A DNA stretch of 64,000 bases from Camelimonas fluminis (GCF_014656355.1 NZ_BNCG01000001.1:251184-315183), one strand, 5' to 3'; numbered from the stretch's first letter, positions 17,007-27,764 are shown. The notes: generated by a model from the letters alone, not told the origin. Program-made: numbers and translations.

Positions 17007-17504
17007 ATGAGTTTGCCAGTTCGGCGTATGTCGCTCGCCATGTCGATCGCGACGGGAATCGTCAGCCTGGGCGTTATGGCGTCTGCGCCAGCCCTGGCGC
17101 AGACGCCGCCGCCTGGATGCGAAAAGATGCAGACGCTGCTGCTCCAGCGTAAATCGCTTGTGGACGGCATTCAGAAGCTGAGCAAGGGCGGCAAGAAAAT
17201 GGACGCCCGCGCCGCTTGCGGCGCTTTTGGCAAGCTGGTGTCCAACGGCGCCGAAACCGTCAAGTGGATGGAAGCCAACAAGGCGTGGTGCCAGATCCCC
17301 GAGAATTTCCTTGGTGGCCTCAAGTCGGATCACGAGAAGGCGATTGGCATCCGGGGCCAGGCCTGCAAGGTGGCGGCGCAGATCCAGCAGATGGAGAAGC
17401 GCGCTCGCGCCCAGGCGGCGCAGGGCGGCGCTGGCGGCGGCGGCGGCCCCTTGGGCGGCCCTGGTCTGACCGGACAGCGCAGCATCCCTGCCGGCGCGCT
17501 CTGA
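17007..17504 (+). CDS. Small secreted four-Cys protein with Gly-rich tail
   Basis: A 165-residue protein of unknown function. Residues 1-31 are a signal peptide (VRRMSLAMSIATGIVSLGVM, then ASAPALA with cleavage before QTPPP). The mature part is helical and charged, with Cys at 38, 71, 95 and 120, enough for two disulfides, then a Gly-rich tail (about 137-152). GGGGA (16996-17000) is best spaced for ATG 17007; earlier in-frame GTG 16983 and ATG 17001 are less well placed. It sits between rsmE and ubiA, which are neighbours in many Rhizobiales, so it is an inserted or lineage-specific gene. Periplasmic location is likely. Confidence 0.75.
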   Translation: MSLPVRRMSLAMSIATGIVSLGVMASAPALAQTPPPGCEKMQTLLLQRKSLVDGIQKLSKGGKKMDARAACGAFGKLVSNGAETVKWMEANKAWCQIPENFLGGLKSDHEKAIGIRGQACKVAAQIQQMEKRARAQAAQGGAGGGGGPLGGPGLTGQRSIPAGAL

Positions 17505-17583
17505 GCCGCTGGCGCCAGACGCGGCGCGTGCTGGCCTGATGGCGACCCCCGTCAGGGCGGAGACCGGCCTGGCGCCGGGTCTG

Positions 17584-17627
17584 ACAATTCTGGAATTGTT
17601 GGCGGCGGCGCGATCTGATCGCGCCGC
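17584..17627. repeat. Two adjacent perfect hairpins between the secreted protein gene and ubiA
   Basis: ACAATTC (17584-17590) with GAATTGT (17593-17599), then GCGGCGCGAT (17605-17614) with ATCGCGCCGC (17618-17627). The second is a 10-bp stem with a 3-base loop, followed by ATTGCC rather than a T-run. It could be a weak terminator or a protein-binding palindrome pair. Confidence 0.55.
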
Positions 17628-17793
17628 ATTGCCTTGTCGGGGGCCTGTTGAGGCGGCGCTCGCGCCGCCGGCTGCCCGCCGGCCCCCGGATCATGGTTCG
17701 CCGTAACGCGCCTCGCCAGAACGGTGAAACCGTCTCCGTTCAATGGTAGAGGGCGAAATACCAGATCTGGATCAGGTTTCAGGGGGCAAAGCC

Positions 17794-18750
17794 ATGAACG
17801 ACGCCATCGACAGGCAGGCGGCCGACCCGTTGACGTTGCCAGACGCGGATCGCGGCAATTGGGTGGACCGGCGCGCGCCGGCGTCCGCGCGGCCTTTCCT
17901 CAAGATGGCCCGCGTCGACCGGCCGATCGGCTGGTGGCTGTTGCTGCTGCCCTGCTGGTGGTCGGCGACCCTGGCGGCCATCGCCGCAGGACATCCGTGG
18001 CCCAATCTGGCCCACATGGCGCTATTTTTCGTCGGCGCCGTGGCGATGCGCGGCGCCGGCTCAACCTGGAACGACATCACCGACCGCAACCTTGACGGCA
18101 AGGTGGCCCGCACCCGCATGCGGCCGCTGCCTTCTGGCCAGATCACGGTGCGTCAGGCGCTGGCCTCGATGGCGCTGCAATGCCTGATCGGTCTCGCGGT
18201 CCTGTTGTGCTTCAACGGCTTCACCATCTGGCTGGGGATCAGCTCCCTGGCGATCGTGGCTGTTTATCCGTTCATGAAGCGCATCACCCATATGCCGCAG
18301 TTCGTGCTGGGGCTGGCGTTTTCGTGGGGCGCGCTGGTGGGGTGGGCGGCGGCGTCCGGCTCGCTGGCCTGGCCGCCCGTGGTCATGTACGCGGCGGCTG
18401 TGCTGTGGACCATCGGCTATGACACCATCTACGCCATTCAGGATCTGGAAGACGACGAGATCGCCGGCATCAAATCCTCGGCCCGGTTGTTCGGCGCCCA
18501 TGTGCGGACGGCGGTCGGCGTGCTGTACGCAGCCGTCGTGGTTCTGCTGGCGCTTGCCCTGTGGGGCGTGGGCGTCGGTCTCGCTGGCTGGCTGGGCCTC
18601 GCCGGTTTCGCCGCTCACCTGGCCTGGCAGACCAGAAGCATTTCCCGGGACGAGCCAGCCCGGTCGCTGAGGCTGTTCCGCTCCAACCGCGACGCCGGGC
18701 TGATTCTGCTCGCCGGCCTGCTCGCCGATGCGTTGACAGCGATGGCCTGA
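17794..18750 (+). CDS. ubiA: 4-hydroxybenzoate polyprenyltransferase
   Basis: Membrane prenyltransferase of ubiquinone synthesis, attaching the polyprenyl chain to 4-hydroxybenzoate. The 318-residue protein has about eight hydrophobic segments and both Asp-rich motifs: NDITDRNLDGKVARTRMRPL in the first half and YDTIYAIQDLEDDEIAG in the second. ATG 17794 follows AGGGGG by seven bases, so I prefer it to ATG 17743, which would add 17 residues. It is encoded divergently from rsmE, as in many Rhizobiales. Confidence 0.93.
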   Translation: MNDAIDRQAADPLTLPDADRGNWVDRRAPASARPFLKMARVDRPIGWWLLLLPCWWSATLAAIAAGHPWPNLAHMALFFVGAVAMRGAGSTWNDITDRNLDGKVARTRMRPLPSGQITVRQALASMALQCLIGLAVLLCFNGFTIWLGISSLAIVAVYPFMKRITHMPQFVLGLAFSWGALVGWAAASGSLAWPPVVMYAAAVLWTIGYDTIYAIQDLEDDEIAGIKSSARLFGAHVRTAVGVLYAAVVVLLALALWGVGVGLAGWLGLAGFAAHLAWQTRSISRDEPARSLRLFRSNRDAGLILLAGLLADALTAMA

Positions 18751-18935
18751 CCGCGGCGGGGCGCAACAGGGCAAGGCGCGCGAAACGCCTTGTGAGCGAG
18801 CCAGCGCAGGCGTATGTATCTGGCGTTCCGCGTATTCTTCACGCGGGGCAGACAGACGATCATGCCAGATTGGCGTTTTGCTCCGTCTTTTTAAGTCGAC
18901 ATTTTTTGACGCGGGGCGGCGTCCGCTTCGCTGAA

Positions 18936-19823
18936 ATGCTCCAGGGAGCCTGTCCGATCTCCGCGCGCATTCCCCCAGCCCGTACGCCCATCATCAGCAC
19001 GGCCGGCAGCGGCGCCGACGCCGAGGCCCTGCGCGTGGTCATGCGCCAGGCGGCGATTGCCGGCGGCGACATCGCCATGGCCTCGTTCCGTCCAGGCCAG
19101 CAGACCAGCGCCAGGGTGCGTTACAAGACCGGCAATTCGCCGGTGTCCGACGCAGACGAAGCGGTTGACGCATATCTGAAGGAGACCCTGACGGCGGCGT
19201 TTCCCTCCGCAGGATGGCTCTCCGAGGAAACCCGCGACGACCGCGCCCGTCTCGACCATGACCTGTGTTGGGTCGTCGATCCGATCGACGGCACGCGCGC
19301 CTATTGCGCCGGCGACAGTAACTGGACCGTGGCGATCGCCCTGGTGGAGAAGGGCCGGCCTCTGGCGGGCGTGGTTTATGCGCCAGCCCTGGGCGAGCAC
19401 TACAGCGCCGTGCGCGGCGCCGGGGCCGAAATGAACGGCGCGCCCATCGCCGCTTCGCTGCGCGAGCAGGCGGGGGGCGCCCGCACCGCCGGCCCGGGGC
19501 CGATGATCGACAAGCTTGAGCGTTACACCGGCGCGCTGACCAGGATGCCCCGATTGCCGTCGCTGGCGTTGCGGCTGGCGCGGGTGGCCAGCAACGACCT
19601 TGATATCGCCCTGGTGTCGGCGCATGCGCGCGACTGGGACATCGCGGCCGCCGATCTGCTCATAGAAGAGGCGGGAGGACTGTTGACGGGGCTGGACGGC
19701 TTCCGGCCAGTGTATAATTTGCGGGATCCGCAGCACGAGACCCTGGTTTCGACCGGCGCGCCGCTGCATGGCGAAGTGCTGGAAGGCGTGCAGGATCTCA
19801 TGCGCCGTAATGGCTGGACCTGA
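18936..19823 (+). CDS. Inositol monophosphatase family protein, CysQ-like 3'(2'),5'-bisphosphate nucleotidase
   Basis: Metal-dependent phosphatase of 295 residues. Motifs in order: WLSEETRDD (metal-binding Glu pair), DPIDGTRAY with the following SNWTVAIALVEKGRP, and WDIAAADLLIEEAGG. In this neighbourhood the Rhizobiales gene is usually annotated as CysQ, which removes 3'-phosphoadenosine 5'-phosphate, a by-product of sulfate activation; inositol or fructose bisphosphatase activity is also possible. ATG 18936 is chosen, since the longer frame runs into the 3' part of ubiA without family character. It starts the lipid A/DUF4170 gene block on the plus strand. Confidence 0.85.
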   Translation: MLQGACPISARIPPARTPIISTAGSGADAEALRVVMRQAAIAGGDIAMASFRPGQQTSARVRYKTGNSPVSDADEAVDAYLKETLTAAFPSAGWLSEETRDDRARLDHDLCWVVDPIDGTRAYCAGDSNWTVAIALVEKGRPLAGVVYAPALGEHYSAVRGAGAEMNGAPIAASLREQAGGARTAGPGPMIDKLERYTGALTRMPRLPSLALRLARVASNDLDIALVSAHARDWDIAAADLLIEEAGGLLTGLDGFRPVYNLRDPQHETLVSTGAPLHGEVLEGVQDLMRRNGWT

Positions 19824-20029
19824 CCGGCGCTGCCTGGCGCAACTGTCATGGTGACCAGATAAACAGGTGAGGAAGCGCTGCAGGCCGGGCGGGTTTGCCG
19901 GAGTCCCCGGTTCCTGCCTGTGCCATCGGCCTGATGCGTCGGCGCCCGGGGCGGCGGCGGCCATCAGGCCGGAGATGCGCGGGCAGGGCGGCGTCGCGGC
20001 GGTTGAAGCAGTCAGTTACAGAGGCTTTC

Positions 20030-20269
20030 ATGGCAAACGGATCGTCAAAACAGCTTCTTCACCTTGTGTTTGGCGGAGAACTCACCGACCTGGAGCACAT
20101 CGAGTTCCGGGATCTCAAGAAGCTGGATATTGTCGGCATGTACCCCGACTACGCCAGCGCCTACGCGGCGTGGAAGGGCAAGGCGCAGGGCAGCGTCGAC
20201 AACGCCCTGATGCGTTATTTCATCGTCCACCTGCATCGCCTCATCGATCCCGAGACCGCCGGCCCGTAA
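20030..20269 (+). CDS. DUF4170 domain protein
   Basis: A 79-residue soluble protein, almost entirely the DUF4170 domain: LHLVFGGELTDLEHIEFRD, then LDIVGMYPDYASAYAAWKGKAQ and MRYFIVHLHRL. Function is unknown. Alphaproteobacteria keep this gene beside the CysQ-like phosphatase and the DUF374 acyltransferase, as here, which suggests a link to outer-membrane lipid synthesis. It starts at ATG 20030 and is followed after six bases by a strong terminator, so it ends its transcript. Confidence 0.88.
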   Translation: MANGSSKQLLHLVFGGELTDLEHIEFRDLKKLDIVGMYPDYASAYAAWKGKAQGSVDNALMRYFIVHLHRLIDPETAGP

Positions 20270-20910
20270 TGCCAAAACCCCAGGGAGCCCGACACACTGG
20301 GGTTTTTGGTGGGGGGGCCAGACCCAGGCGGCGCAAGGCGCGCCCTGGCGGGGCATGCGGCGCGCCGACCTGAGTTTTGTGGATCGTGGGATGCGCCCGC
20401 CTGTTCGCGATCTGGCGCCAGGCTGGAGCGCCGCGCGCGGATGCGGCGTCGCCGAAACGCCCGGCGCGAGGGGCAAGGCGCCAGACGGCGGTTTTCCCCG
20501 CAACCCGCCTGGCAGGGTTAACCCGCGCGTTGATGGCGCGAATCTGCGCAAAGCCCTTGCATTTCATGCAATTTTCGGCGATCTGGAGCCGCGCACCATC
20601 ACGCGATGCGTGAGAGGCGGCGTTTGCGTCCGGGCAGGATCTTCGCGCGACCCACCGCGGGTTGAGCAGCTTCGGCGCGCGCCGACGGAGCGCGCTCGCC
20701 CGTGGGCGCCGCCATGGCTGGCGGCGTTCGCAAACAGATCGGCAGGTCCGGACATCGCTCCAGGCTCCTGATTGCCCCGCGCGTTCGGACGTGGCGACGC
20801 CAGTTGCGTCTGATAATGCGCTATCCTGCTGATTCGATGCGGCTTGCGCGACTGTCTGCGCGCCCATCCTCAGACGCCAGCAAGGCCGGAAGCCGGTCGG
20901 AAATTACGGA
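20270..20910. other. Intergenic region between DUF4170 and the acyltransferase gene
   Basis: 641 bases. After the terminator at 20275-20307 I see no gene, RNA or repeat; the open frames on both strands are Arg/Ala-rich shadows. The promoter for the acyltransferase-waaA-lpxK operon should be in the distal part, but no clear box pair stands out. Confidence 0.45.
20275..20307 (+). terminator. Rho-independent terminator after the DUF4170 gene
   Basis: 9-bp stem AAACCCCAG (20275-20283) with CTGGGGTTT (20297-20305), running into a T-run that ends at about 20307. It is close to the stop codon of DUF4170 and also separates it from the acyltransferase operon. Confidence 0.85.
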
Positions 20911-21681
20911 ATGGGTCTCATCAAACGCATTGGGCGGTCGCGGGCGGTGCAGGAAACGCTTGGGTTCCTGCTTGCGCGCTATCTCGACCTTGTCCAGGCG
21001 ACGACCCGTTTCCAGATGGACCCGCCGGACATCTATGATCGTATTGGCCCCCAGATGCCGGTGATCGCCGCCATGTGGCACGGGCAGCATTTCATGATCA
21101 CCTTCGCCAAACGCCGGCAGGATCCGGCGGCGGCGCTGGTGTCGCGCTCCGGCGACGGCGAGTTTAACGCCATTGCCCTCCGCCACCTGGGCGTGCGGGC
21201 CATTCGCGGCTCTGGCGCGCGCAAGGCCAGCCAGATCCGTGACAAGGGCGGCGTGCGGGCGCTGATCGCCATGAGCCGGGCGCTGGCCAACGGCGAAATG
21301 GTGGTGATGACAGCCGACGTGCCCAAGGTTTCCCGTATCTGTGGACCGGGCGTCGTGGCGTTGGCCCGCATGTCTGGCCGGCCGGTGTGCCCGGTGGCGG
21401 TGGTGAGCAGCCGGCGCATTGATTTCAGGAGCTGGGATCACGCCTCGATCGGTCTGCCGTTCGGGCGCGGCGCCATCGTCATCGGCGAGCCCGTGCATGT
21501 GCCGGCGGACGCCGGCGAAGCCGCCATGGAGGCGGCCCGGCTTGCCGTCGAACAGGGGTTGGATGCAGTCCACGCGCGCGCCTACGCTCTGGTGGGAACG
21601 CCAGATCCTGGCGCCAAAAAGCCGTTGGAAAATCAGCCGGCAGCCCCGGATGCGGGATCCCGCGCAGGAGAGTCGCCATGA
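20911..21681 (+). CDS. Lysophospholipid acyltransferase family protein (DUF374)
   Basis: A 256-residue membrane-associated acyltransferase related to LpxL/PlsC enzymes. It has the His/Asp-like catalytic context MWHGQHFMITFAKR, then LVSRSGDGEF, IRGSGARKASQIRDKGG and a TADVPKVSR segment typical of DUF374. It probably adds a fatty acyl chain to a lipid A precursor or phospholipid; the context with waaA and lpxK argues for lipid A. Its stop codon overlaps the waaA start by four bases (ATGA), so translation is probably coupled. Confidence 0.87.
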   Translation: MGLIKRIGRSRAVQETLGFLLARYLDLVQATTRFQMDPPDIYDRIGPQMPVIAAMWHGQHFMITFAKRRQDPAAALVSRSGDGEFNAIALRHLGVRAIRGSGARKASQIRDKGGVRALIAMSRALANGEMVVMTADVPKVSRICGPGVVALARMSGRPVCPVAVVSSRRIDFRSWDHASIGLPFGRGAIVIGEPVHVPADAGEAAMEAARLAVEQGLDAVHARAYALVGTPDPGAKKPLENQPAAPDAGSRAGESP

Positions 21682-22967
21682 CCGATACGCCGCTGACCCT
21701 GCGCCTGTATCGCGCCGCCATGTCCCTGGCGGAGCCTTTCGCGCCGTTGCTGCTGGCGGCGCGCCGGCGGCGCGGCAAGGAGGACGGCGATCGCATCGCG
21801 GAGCGGCGCGGCGTCGCCAACACGCCGCGCCCAGCCGGTCGTCTGGCATGGCTGCATGGGGCCAGCGTTGGCGAAACCATCTCCATCCTGCCGATCATCG
21901 AGCGGCTGACCCAGCGCGGCTTTACCGTGCTTGTCACCTCCGGCACCGTGACCTCGGCCGGCGTGCTGGCCGAACGGTTGCCGCCCGGGGCTTTCCACCA
22001 GTTCGCGCCGCTGGATACCCCGCGCTACATCCGCCGCTTTCTCGATCACTGGCAGCCGGACCTGGCGCTGGTGGCCGAATCCGAGCTGTGGCCGAACATG
22101 ATCGTAGCGCTGGAAAAACGGGGCGTGCCGCTGATCCTCGTCAACGGTCGCATGTCGGAGCGGTCGTTCCGGCGCTGGCAACGGGCGCCGAAGACGGCGC
22201 GGGCGCTGCTTGGCTGCATCGACGTCGCCCTGACCCAGACGCCAGCCGACGCCGAGCGTCTCGCCCGCCTTGGCGCGCCGCGCGTCACCATCGCCGGCAA
22301 TCTGAAATTCGACGCGCCGGCGCCGCCCGCCGACACCCAGACGCTGGCGTTGATGCAGGGGCAGGTGAGCGGCCGCCCGGTCTGGCTGGCGGCAAGCACC
22401 CACGGCGTGGAAGATGAAATCGCCTGCTACGTGCACATGACGCTGAAGGAACGCTGGCCCGATCTGCTGACCTTCATCGCTCCCCGCCATCCCCATCGCG
22501 CCGAGGATGTGGCGCGCATGGCCGAGGAGGAGGGGCTGGAGGCGATGTTGCGCTCTGAAGGCTATGCCCCGGGCTCGGCCACGGAGATTTACATTATTGA
22601 TGTGATGGGTGAACTCGGCCTGTATTTCCGCCTCGCCCAGGCCGCCTTCATTGGCGGTTCGCTGGTCAATCATGGCGGGCACAATCCGATCGAGCCGGCC
22701 AAGCTGCGCACGCCAATCCTGCATGGCCCGCATGTGCACAATTTCAGCGACGTTTATGCGGCTTTCGACGGCGCCGGCGGCGCCGTGCCGGTGACCGACG
22801 CCGAGGAACTGGCGGAGGCGATATCGACGCTGTTGCAGGACGCGGCGCGCGGGCGCGACATGACGCGGGCCGCTGCCGGTGTGGTCGATCGCTATGGCGG
22901 GGCGCTGGAACGCACCTTGCAGGCCATCGAACCCTATATCCTGCAAATGGAGCTGGAGCGGCTCTGA
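21678..22967 (+). CDS. waaA: 3-deoxy-D-manno-octulosonic acid transferase
   Basis: Transfers Kdo from CMP-Kdo to the lipid A precursor at the inner membrane (also called kdtA). The 429-residue protein shows the N-terminal glycosyltransferase part with WLHGASVGETISILPII, the ESELWPNMI element, GRMSERSFRRW, and the C-terminal nucleotide-binding region VMGELGLYFRLAQAAFIGGS with GGHNPIEPA. It overlaps the acyltransferase gene upstream by four bases and the lpxK gene downstream by one (TGATG), forming a tight operon. Confidence 0.94.
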   Translation: MTDTPLTLRLYRAAMSLAEPFAPLLLAARRRRGKEDGDRIAERRGVANTPRPAGRLAWLHGASVGETISILPIIERLTQRGFTVLVTSGTVTSAGVLAERLPPGAFHQFAPLDTPRYIRRFLDHWQPDLALVAESELWPNMIVALEKRGVPLILVNGRMSERSFRRWQRAPKTARALLGCIDVALTQTPADAERLARLGAPRVTIAGNLKFDAPAPPADTQTLALMQGQVSGRPVWLAASTHGVEDEIACYVHMTLKERWPDLLTFIAPRHPHRAEDVARMAEEEGLEAMLRSEGYAPGSATEIYIIDVMGELGLYFRLAQAAFIGGSLVNHGGHNPIEPAKLRTPILHGPHVHNFSDVYAAFDGAGGAVPVTDAEELAEAISTLLQDAARGRDMTRAAAGVVDRYGGALERTLQAIEPYILQMELERL

Positions 22968-23989
22968 TGCGCGCGCCGGGCTTCTGGCAGCAGCGCAATC
23001 CCGGCTTGCCAGCGCGCCTCGCCATGGCCCTGCTGGCCCCGGTCGCCGCCATCTATGGCGGCGTGACGGCGCGGCGCATGGCCAGGCCTGGCGGTCACGC
23101 CGGCATTCCGGTGATCTGCGTTGGCAATTTTGTCGCCGGCGGCGCCGGCAAAACGCCCACCGCCCTCAGCATCGCCGCCCATCTGGCGCGGCGCGGTTTG
23201 CGGCCCGCCTTCGTCAGTCGCGGCTATGGCGGCGCGCTATCGGGCCACAACAGCGTTACGCGCATCGACCCGGCCGTGCATGACGCGCGCCTCGCCGGCG
23301 ACGAGCCGCTGCTGCTGGCGGCGTCGGCGGCGACCTTCGTGGCCCGTGACCGCCTCGCCGGCGCTTTGGCCGCTGCCCAGGCGGGCGCAGATGTGATCAT
23401 TCTCGACGACGGCCTGCAGAACCCGGCGTTGCACAAGGATCTGGTCCTGGCTGTGGTCGATGGCGCCGTCGGCGTCGGCAATGGTCGCGTCGTGCCGGCG
23501 GGGCCGTTGCGGGCGCCGTTGCCGGCGCAATGGCCGTCTGTGCATGCTGTGGTGGTGATCGGGCCCGGCGAGGCGGGAGAGGCGCTTGCCCGGGGGGCGC
23601 AGGCGCGCGGCAAGCCGGTGCTGCGGGCGGCGTTGCGGCCGGATGCGGATGTCGCCGCTCATCTGGCCGGCCGGCGGGTGCTGGCGCTGGCCGGCATCGG
23701 CCGCCCCGAAAAATTTGTCGCCACCCTGCGGGAGGTTGGCGCGGAGGTGGTCGATCTCGCCGCCTTTGGCGACCACCATCCTTACAGCGTCGCCGATCTG
23801 GCGCCGCTGGCGGCCCGCGCCGCCCGCGAGGGCCTCGCGCTGGTCACCACCGCCAAGGACGGGGCGCGCATGGCCGGCGATCTTGGCCTGGCGCCGATGC
23901 TGACGCAGATGACCGTGCTGCCGGTGACGCTGGCGTTCGCGGATGACGCGGCGCTGGACGCCTTGCTTGCGGGGGTGTTGGGCGGATAG
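22967..23989 (+). CDS. lpxK: Tetraacyldisaccharide 4'-kinase
   Basis: Phosphorylates the 4' position of the lipid A disaccharide at the inner membrane, a late step of the Raetz pathway. The 340-residue protein has the P-loop VGNFVAGGAGKTPTALSIA, the SRGYGG element, the DEPLLLA motif and IILDDGLQNPALHKD. It starts with ATG 22967, overlapping the waaA stop by one base. It ends the acyltransferase-waaA-lpxK operon. Confidence 0.94.
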   Translation: MRAPGFWQQRNPGLPARLAMALLAPVAAIYGGVTARRMARPGGHAGIPVICVGNFVAGGAGKTPTALSIAAHLARRGLRPAFVSRGYGGALSGHNSVTRIDPAVHDARLAGDEPLLLAASAATFVARDRLAGALAAAQAGADVIILDDGLQNPALHKDLVLAVVDGAVGVGNGRVVPAGPLRAPLPAQWPSVHAVVVIGPGEAGEALARGAQARGKPVLRAALRPDADVAAHLAGRRVLALAGIGRPEKFVATLREVGAEVVDLAAFGDHHPYSVADLAPLAARAAREGLALVTTAKDGARMAGDLGLAPMLTQMTVLPVTLAFADDAALDALLAGVLGG

Positions 23990-24178
23990 GCGCGGCTGTG
24001 TCATGCCCAGCGTGCTGCGGGCATTCACGCGGGAGGCAGGCGCAGGCGCGCCGCCTGGAAGGGCCGGCGGCCTTGTGGGTGGCCGGGCCAGGCGCCGCCA
24101 TGAGGCCCGGAAGCATGGCGGGCTGGCGGACGCCAGCGGACGGCTGGACCGTCGCCGGCGCGCGCCGGCGCCCTGGCC

Positions 24179-24397
24179 TTACTGCTGCGGACCGAGCTTG
24201 AGCTTGTGGGCCTTCAGCACCTCGGCGGGCGACAGATAGGCCTCCTGGCGCTCAGCGCTCCAGTAGTGCAGTTCGTCCAGCGGAATTGGGGTTCCCGTCA
24301 CGGCGCAACGGACAAAATCGCCGGCGCGGATCACGCGATAGTCGCCAGATTCATAGTGCAGCTTCGCTTCGTTCTGGCCGGCGTTCAACCTGTCCAT
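24179..24397 (-). CDS. DUF2093 domain protein
   Basis: A 72-residue soluble protein with the DUF2093 pattern: AKLHYESGDYRVIRAGDFVRC, the Cys followed by AVTGTPIPLDELHYWSAERQ. Function is unknown. It is limited mainly to alphaproteobacteria and is often found near lpxK or xseA, as here. I place the start at ATG 24397 (MDRLNAGQNE); the frame extends to 24478 but that part is not family-like. It faces lpxK tail to tail and lies 156 bases from xseA on the same strand, with a terminator between. Confidence 0.86.
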   Translation of the reverse strand: MDRLNAGQNEAKLHYESGDYRVIRAGDFVRCAVTGTPIPLDELHYWSAERQEAYLSPAEVLKAHKLKLGPQQ

Positions 24398-24517
24398 GTC
24401 CTGCTCCGTGCGGCCGCCTGGCCGCGTTAAAAATCGCTCGCGCCTTCCTGACGCCAGATCGCGAAGCTGCTGACGCATCCACGACCTGCAACGCCCGGGC
24501 GCCGCTCTGGCGGCGTC

Positions 24518-24549
24518 AAACCCCCATGAGCCTGACTCATTGGGGGTTG
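24518..24549 (-). terminator. Hairpin terminator after xseA
   Basis: On the minus strand CCAACCCCCAATGAG pairs with CTCATGGGGGTTTG with one bulged base, just beyond the xseA stop (24553). The T content after the stem is modest. Confidence 0.6.
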
Positions 24550-24552
24550 GTC

Positions 24553-26106
24553 TTACAGGTCCAGCAGCGGCGTGTCATCGTCCTGAGTCTTGCGGGGGCG
24601 CGCGCGGCGTCTGGCGGATGGCGGGTCTTTGGCCGTCGCGGGCGTGGCGTCGCCGTCGGGAACTGTGGCCCGCACGGCGCCGTCGACGAACTGCAATTCC
24701 AGGCGCGCCCCCGGCGGGGCGCCGCTGACGCTGCGCACCGGGGCGCCTTCCAGGGTGCGCACCAGGGCAAAACCGCGCGCCAGCACGCCCTTGTAGCTGA
24801 GGCTGCGCAGCATCTGCTCCAGCGTTTCCAGCCTGGCGCGGCGCTGACGCTCCACCACGCTCCAGGCAGGCATGAGCCGGCCCGAGAAGGCGTCGAACCG
24901 CGCCCGGCGCGCCCGCAACTCCGCCCATGGCGAGTGGCGGGCGAGAGCGGTGGCGGCGCGGCCCAGCCGACGACTGGCGGCTTCGAACTGGCGGGCGCTG
25001 GCGGAGGTCAGCCGGGTCGCGGCCAGATCGAGCCGTTGCCGCGGCCCTTCCAGCGCCGCATGGGGGCGCGGCAGGGCGCGGGCGAGCGCGCGCAGGGCGT
25101 CGTGACGCTGGCGGGACAGCCGGCCGGCCGCGCCGTGATGACGGCGGGCGAGGTCGCCCAACTGGGCCAGCAGCTCCATGCGCACTGGCACAACCTTTTC
25201 GGCGGCGGCCGTAGGGGTGGGCGCGCGCAGGTCGGCGGCGTGGTCGATCAGCGTCCAGTCGGTTTCGTGGCCGACGGCCGAGACCAGCGGAATCATGCTG
25301 TCGGCGGCGGCGCGCACCACCGCTTCGTCGTTGAAGCCCCACAGATCTTCCAGCGAGCCGCCGCCCCGGGCGACGATCAGCACGTCCGGTCGCGGCAGGG
25401 CTGCGTCCGGCGGACCTTCCGGCAAGGCGTTGAAGCCATGGATGGCGGCGGCGACCTCGGCGGCGCTGCCTTCGCCCTGCACCCGCACGGGCCAGACGAT
25501 GACGCGGCGGGGGAAGCGATCTTCCAGCCGGTGCAGGATGTCGCGGATCACCGCGCCGGTGGGCGAGGTGATGACGCCGATCACCCGGGGCAGGAACGGC
25601 GGGATCTGTTTGCGCGCTTCATCGAACAGCCCCTCCGCCGCCAGCTTGCGCCGCCGTTCCTCCAGCAGGGCCATGAGCGCGCCGACGCCGGCCGGCTCCA
25701 GATGCTCCACGACGATCTGGTATTTGGACTGGCCGGGGAAGGTGGTGACGCGCCCGGTGGCGATCACCTCCATGCCTTCCTCCGGACGCACGCGCAGTCG
25801 CCCGAACACGCCTTTCCAGATCACGGCGTCGATGCGGGCCCCATCGTCCTTGAGAGCGAAATAGCAATGGCCAGACGAATGCGGGCCGCGATAGCCGCTG
25901 ACCTCGCCGCGCAGCCGCACGTGACCGAACTGGTCCTCCAGCGTCCGCTTCATGGCGCCGGACAGGCTGGAGACGCTCCATTCGTGCGCGTTGGAGCCGT
26001 TGTCCGCCGTGGAGGCCACGCCAAACAGACCATCGTCGGCCGGCGGGCTGGAGCGGGTGGCGCGGGAGGAGGTTCTGGGGATGCGGGGCGGGGCCATGGC
26101 GGCCAT
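24553..26106 (-). CDS. xseA: Exodeoxyribonuclease VII large subunit
   Basis: Catalytic large subunit of exonuclease VII, which degrades single-stranded DNA to oligonucleotides together with XseB. The 517-residue protein has the N-terminal OB fold (residues about 45-140, [21 protein letters not shown]), then the catalytic domain with [14 protein letters not shown], the [20 protein letters not shown] block and [20 protein letters not shown], and a long Arg/Ala-rich helical region. Two candidate ATGs (26106 and 26097) open the gene. The open frame continues to 27474 antisense to serA, which is a shadow. xseB is not in the window. The C-terminal tail is basic and probably disordered. Confidence 0.93.
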   Translation of the reverse strand: MAAMAPPRIPRTSSRATRSSPPADDGLFGVASTADNGSNAHEWSVSSLSGAMKRTLEDQFGHVRLRGEVSGYRGPHSSGHCYFALKDDGARIDAVIWKGVFGRLRVRPEEGMEVIATGRVTTFPGQSKYQIVVEHLEPAGVGALMALLEERRRKLAAEGLFDEARKQIPPFLPRVIGVITSPTGAVIRDILHRLEDRFPRRVIVWPVRVQGEGSAAEVAAAIHGFNALPEGPPDAALPRPDVLIVARGGGSLEDLWGFNDEAVVRAAADSMIPLVSAVGHETDWTLIDHAADLRAPTPTAAAEKVVPVRMELLAQLGDLARRHHGAAGRLSRQRHDALRALARALPRPHAALEGPRQRLDLAATRLTSASARQFEAASRRLGRAATALARHSPWAELRARRARFDAFSGRLMPAWSVVERQRRARLETLEQMLRSLSYKGVLARGFALVRTLEGAPVRSVSGAPPGARLELQFVDGAVRATVPDGDATPATAKDPPSARRRARPRKTQDDDTPLLDL

Positions 26107-26197
26107 TGTAGCTGGCCTGCCGGCGCCCTGAACAGTCCGCAAACGCCGCCACGCCGGCCTTGCCCCCGACTGGCGGATGCGCCGGGGTCGTGGCCGT

Positions 26198-26267
26198 GAC
26201 AAATTTCCGGGAATTTTTGTCGTCAGGGTGCTATTCAGCCAGCGCGCCCCGATGGCGCGCCTTTTTT
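26198..26267 (+). promoter_or_regulatory. Candidate leader with terminator upstream of serA
   Basis: Between divergent xseA and serA there is a plus-strand terminator: GCGCGCC (26242-26248) with GGCGCGC (26254-26260), loop CCGAT, then CTTTTTTC. It ends about 35 bases before the serA ATG, where only the serA leader should be transcribed in this direction. Upstream is an inverted repeat GACAAA (26198-26203) with TTTGTC (26216-26221) around TTTCCGGGAATT, which may be an operator or another leader stem. I cannot see a leader peptide or a known riboswitch. Confidence 0.45.
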
Positions 26268-26301
26268 CGCGTCGCTCACGCACCGCCCAGGAGACGAGCC
26301 C

Positions 26302-27540
<1,239 letters not shown>

Positions 27541-27651
27541 GGTCGGCCCTGGCGTTTCGGGGAGGCCCCGCGACGTTGTGGACGGCGGCGGCCCTGGCCG
27601 GAACAGGTTGAGCTGCCGTGCTGAGAGGTCGCGCGGCGTGGAAAAACGTGG

Positions 27652-27674
27652 ATGGCCGGGTCAAGCCCGGCCAT
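27652..27674. repeat. Short palindrome downstream of serA
   Basis: ATGGCCGGG (27652-27660) with CCCGGCCAT (27666-27674), loop TCAAG. The same palindrome theme recurs at 46287-46312. It has no T-run and looks like a dispersed intergenic repeat that may also stabilise 3' ends. Confidence 0.6.
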
Positions 27675-27764
27675 GAGGCGTTGGGGGCATGGCGCGTTGT
27701 GGCGTGGGCCTGATGGCGGTCGCCAGGGCGTCGCCCCGACGCAGCCTCCTGGGATGGATTTGCC

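Noticed and set aside
20241..20867. 208-codon minus-strand frame across the DUF4170 terminator region
   Set aside because: Arg/Ala-rich, no start signal, and runs through a terminator and into the real DUF4170 gene.
24286..26199. 637-codon plus-strand frame opposite xseA
   Set aside because: Antisense shadow; no motif or ribosome binding site, and xseA is certain.
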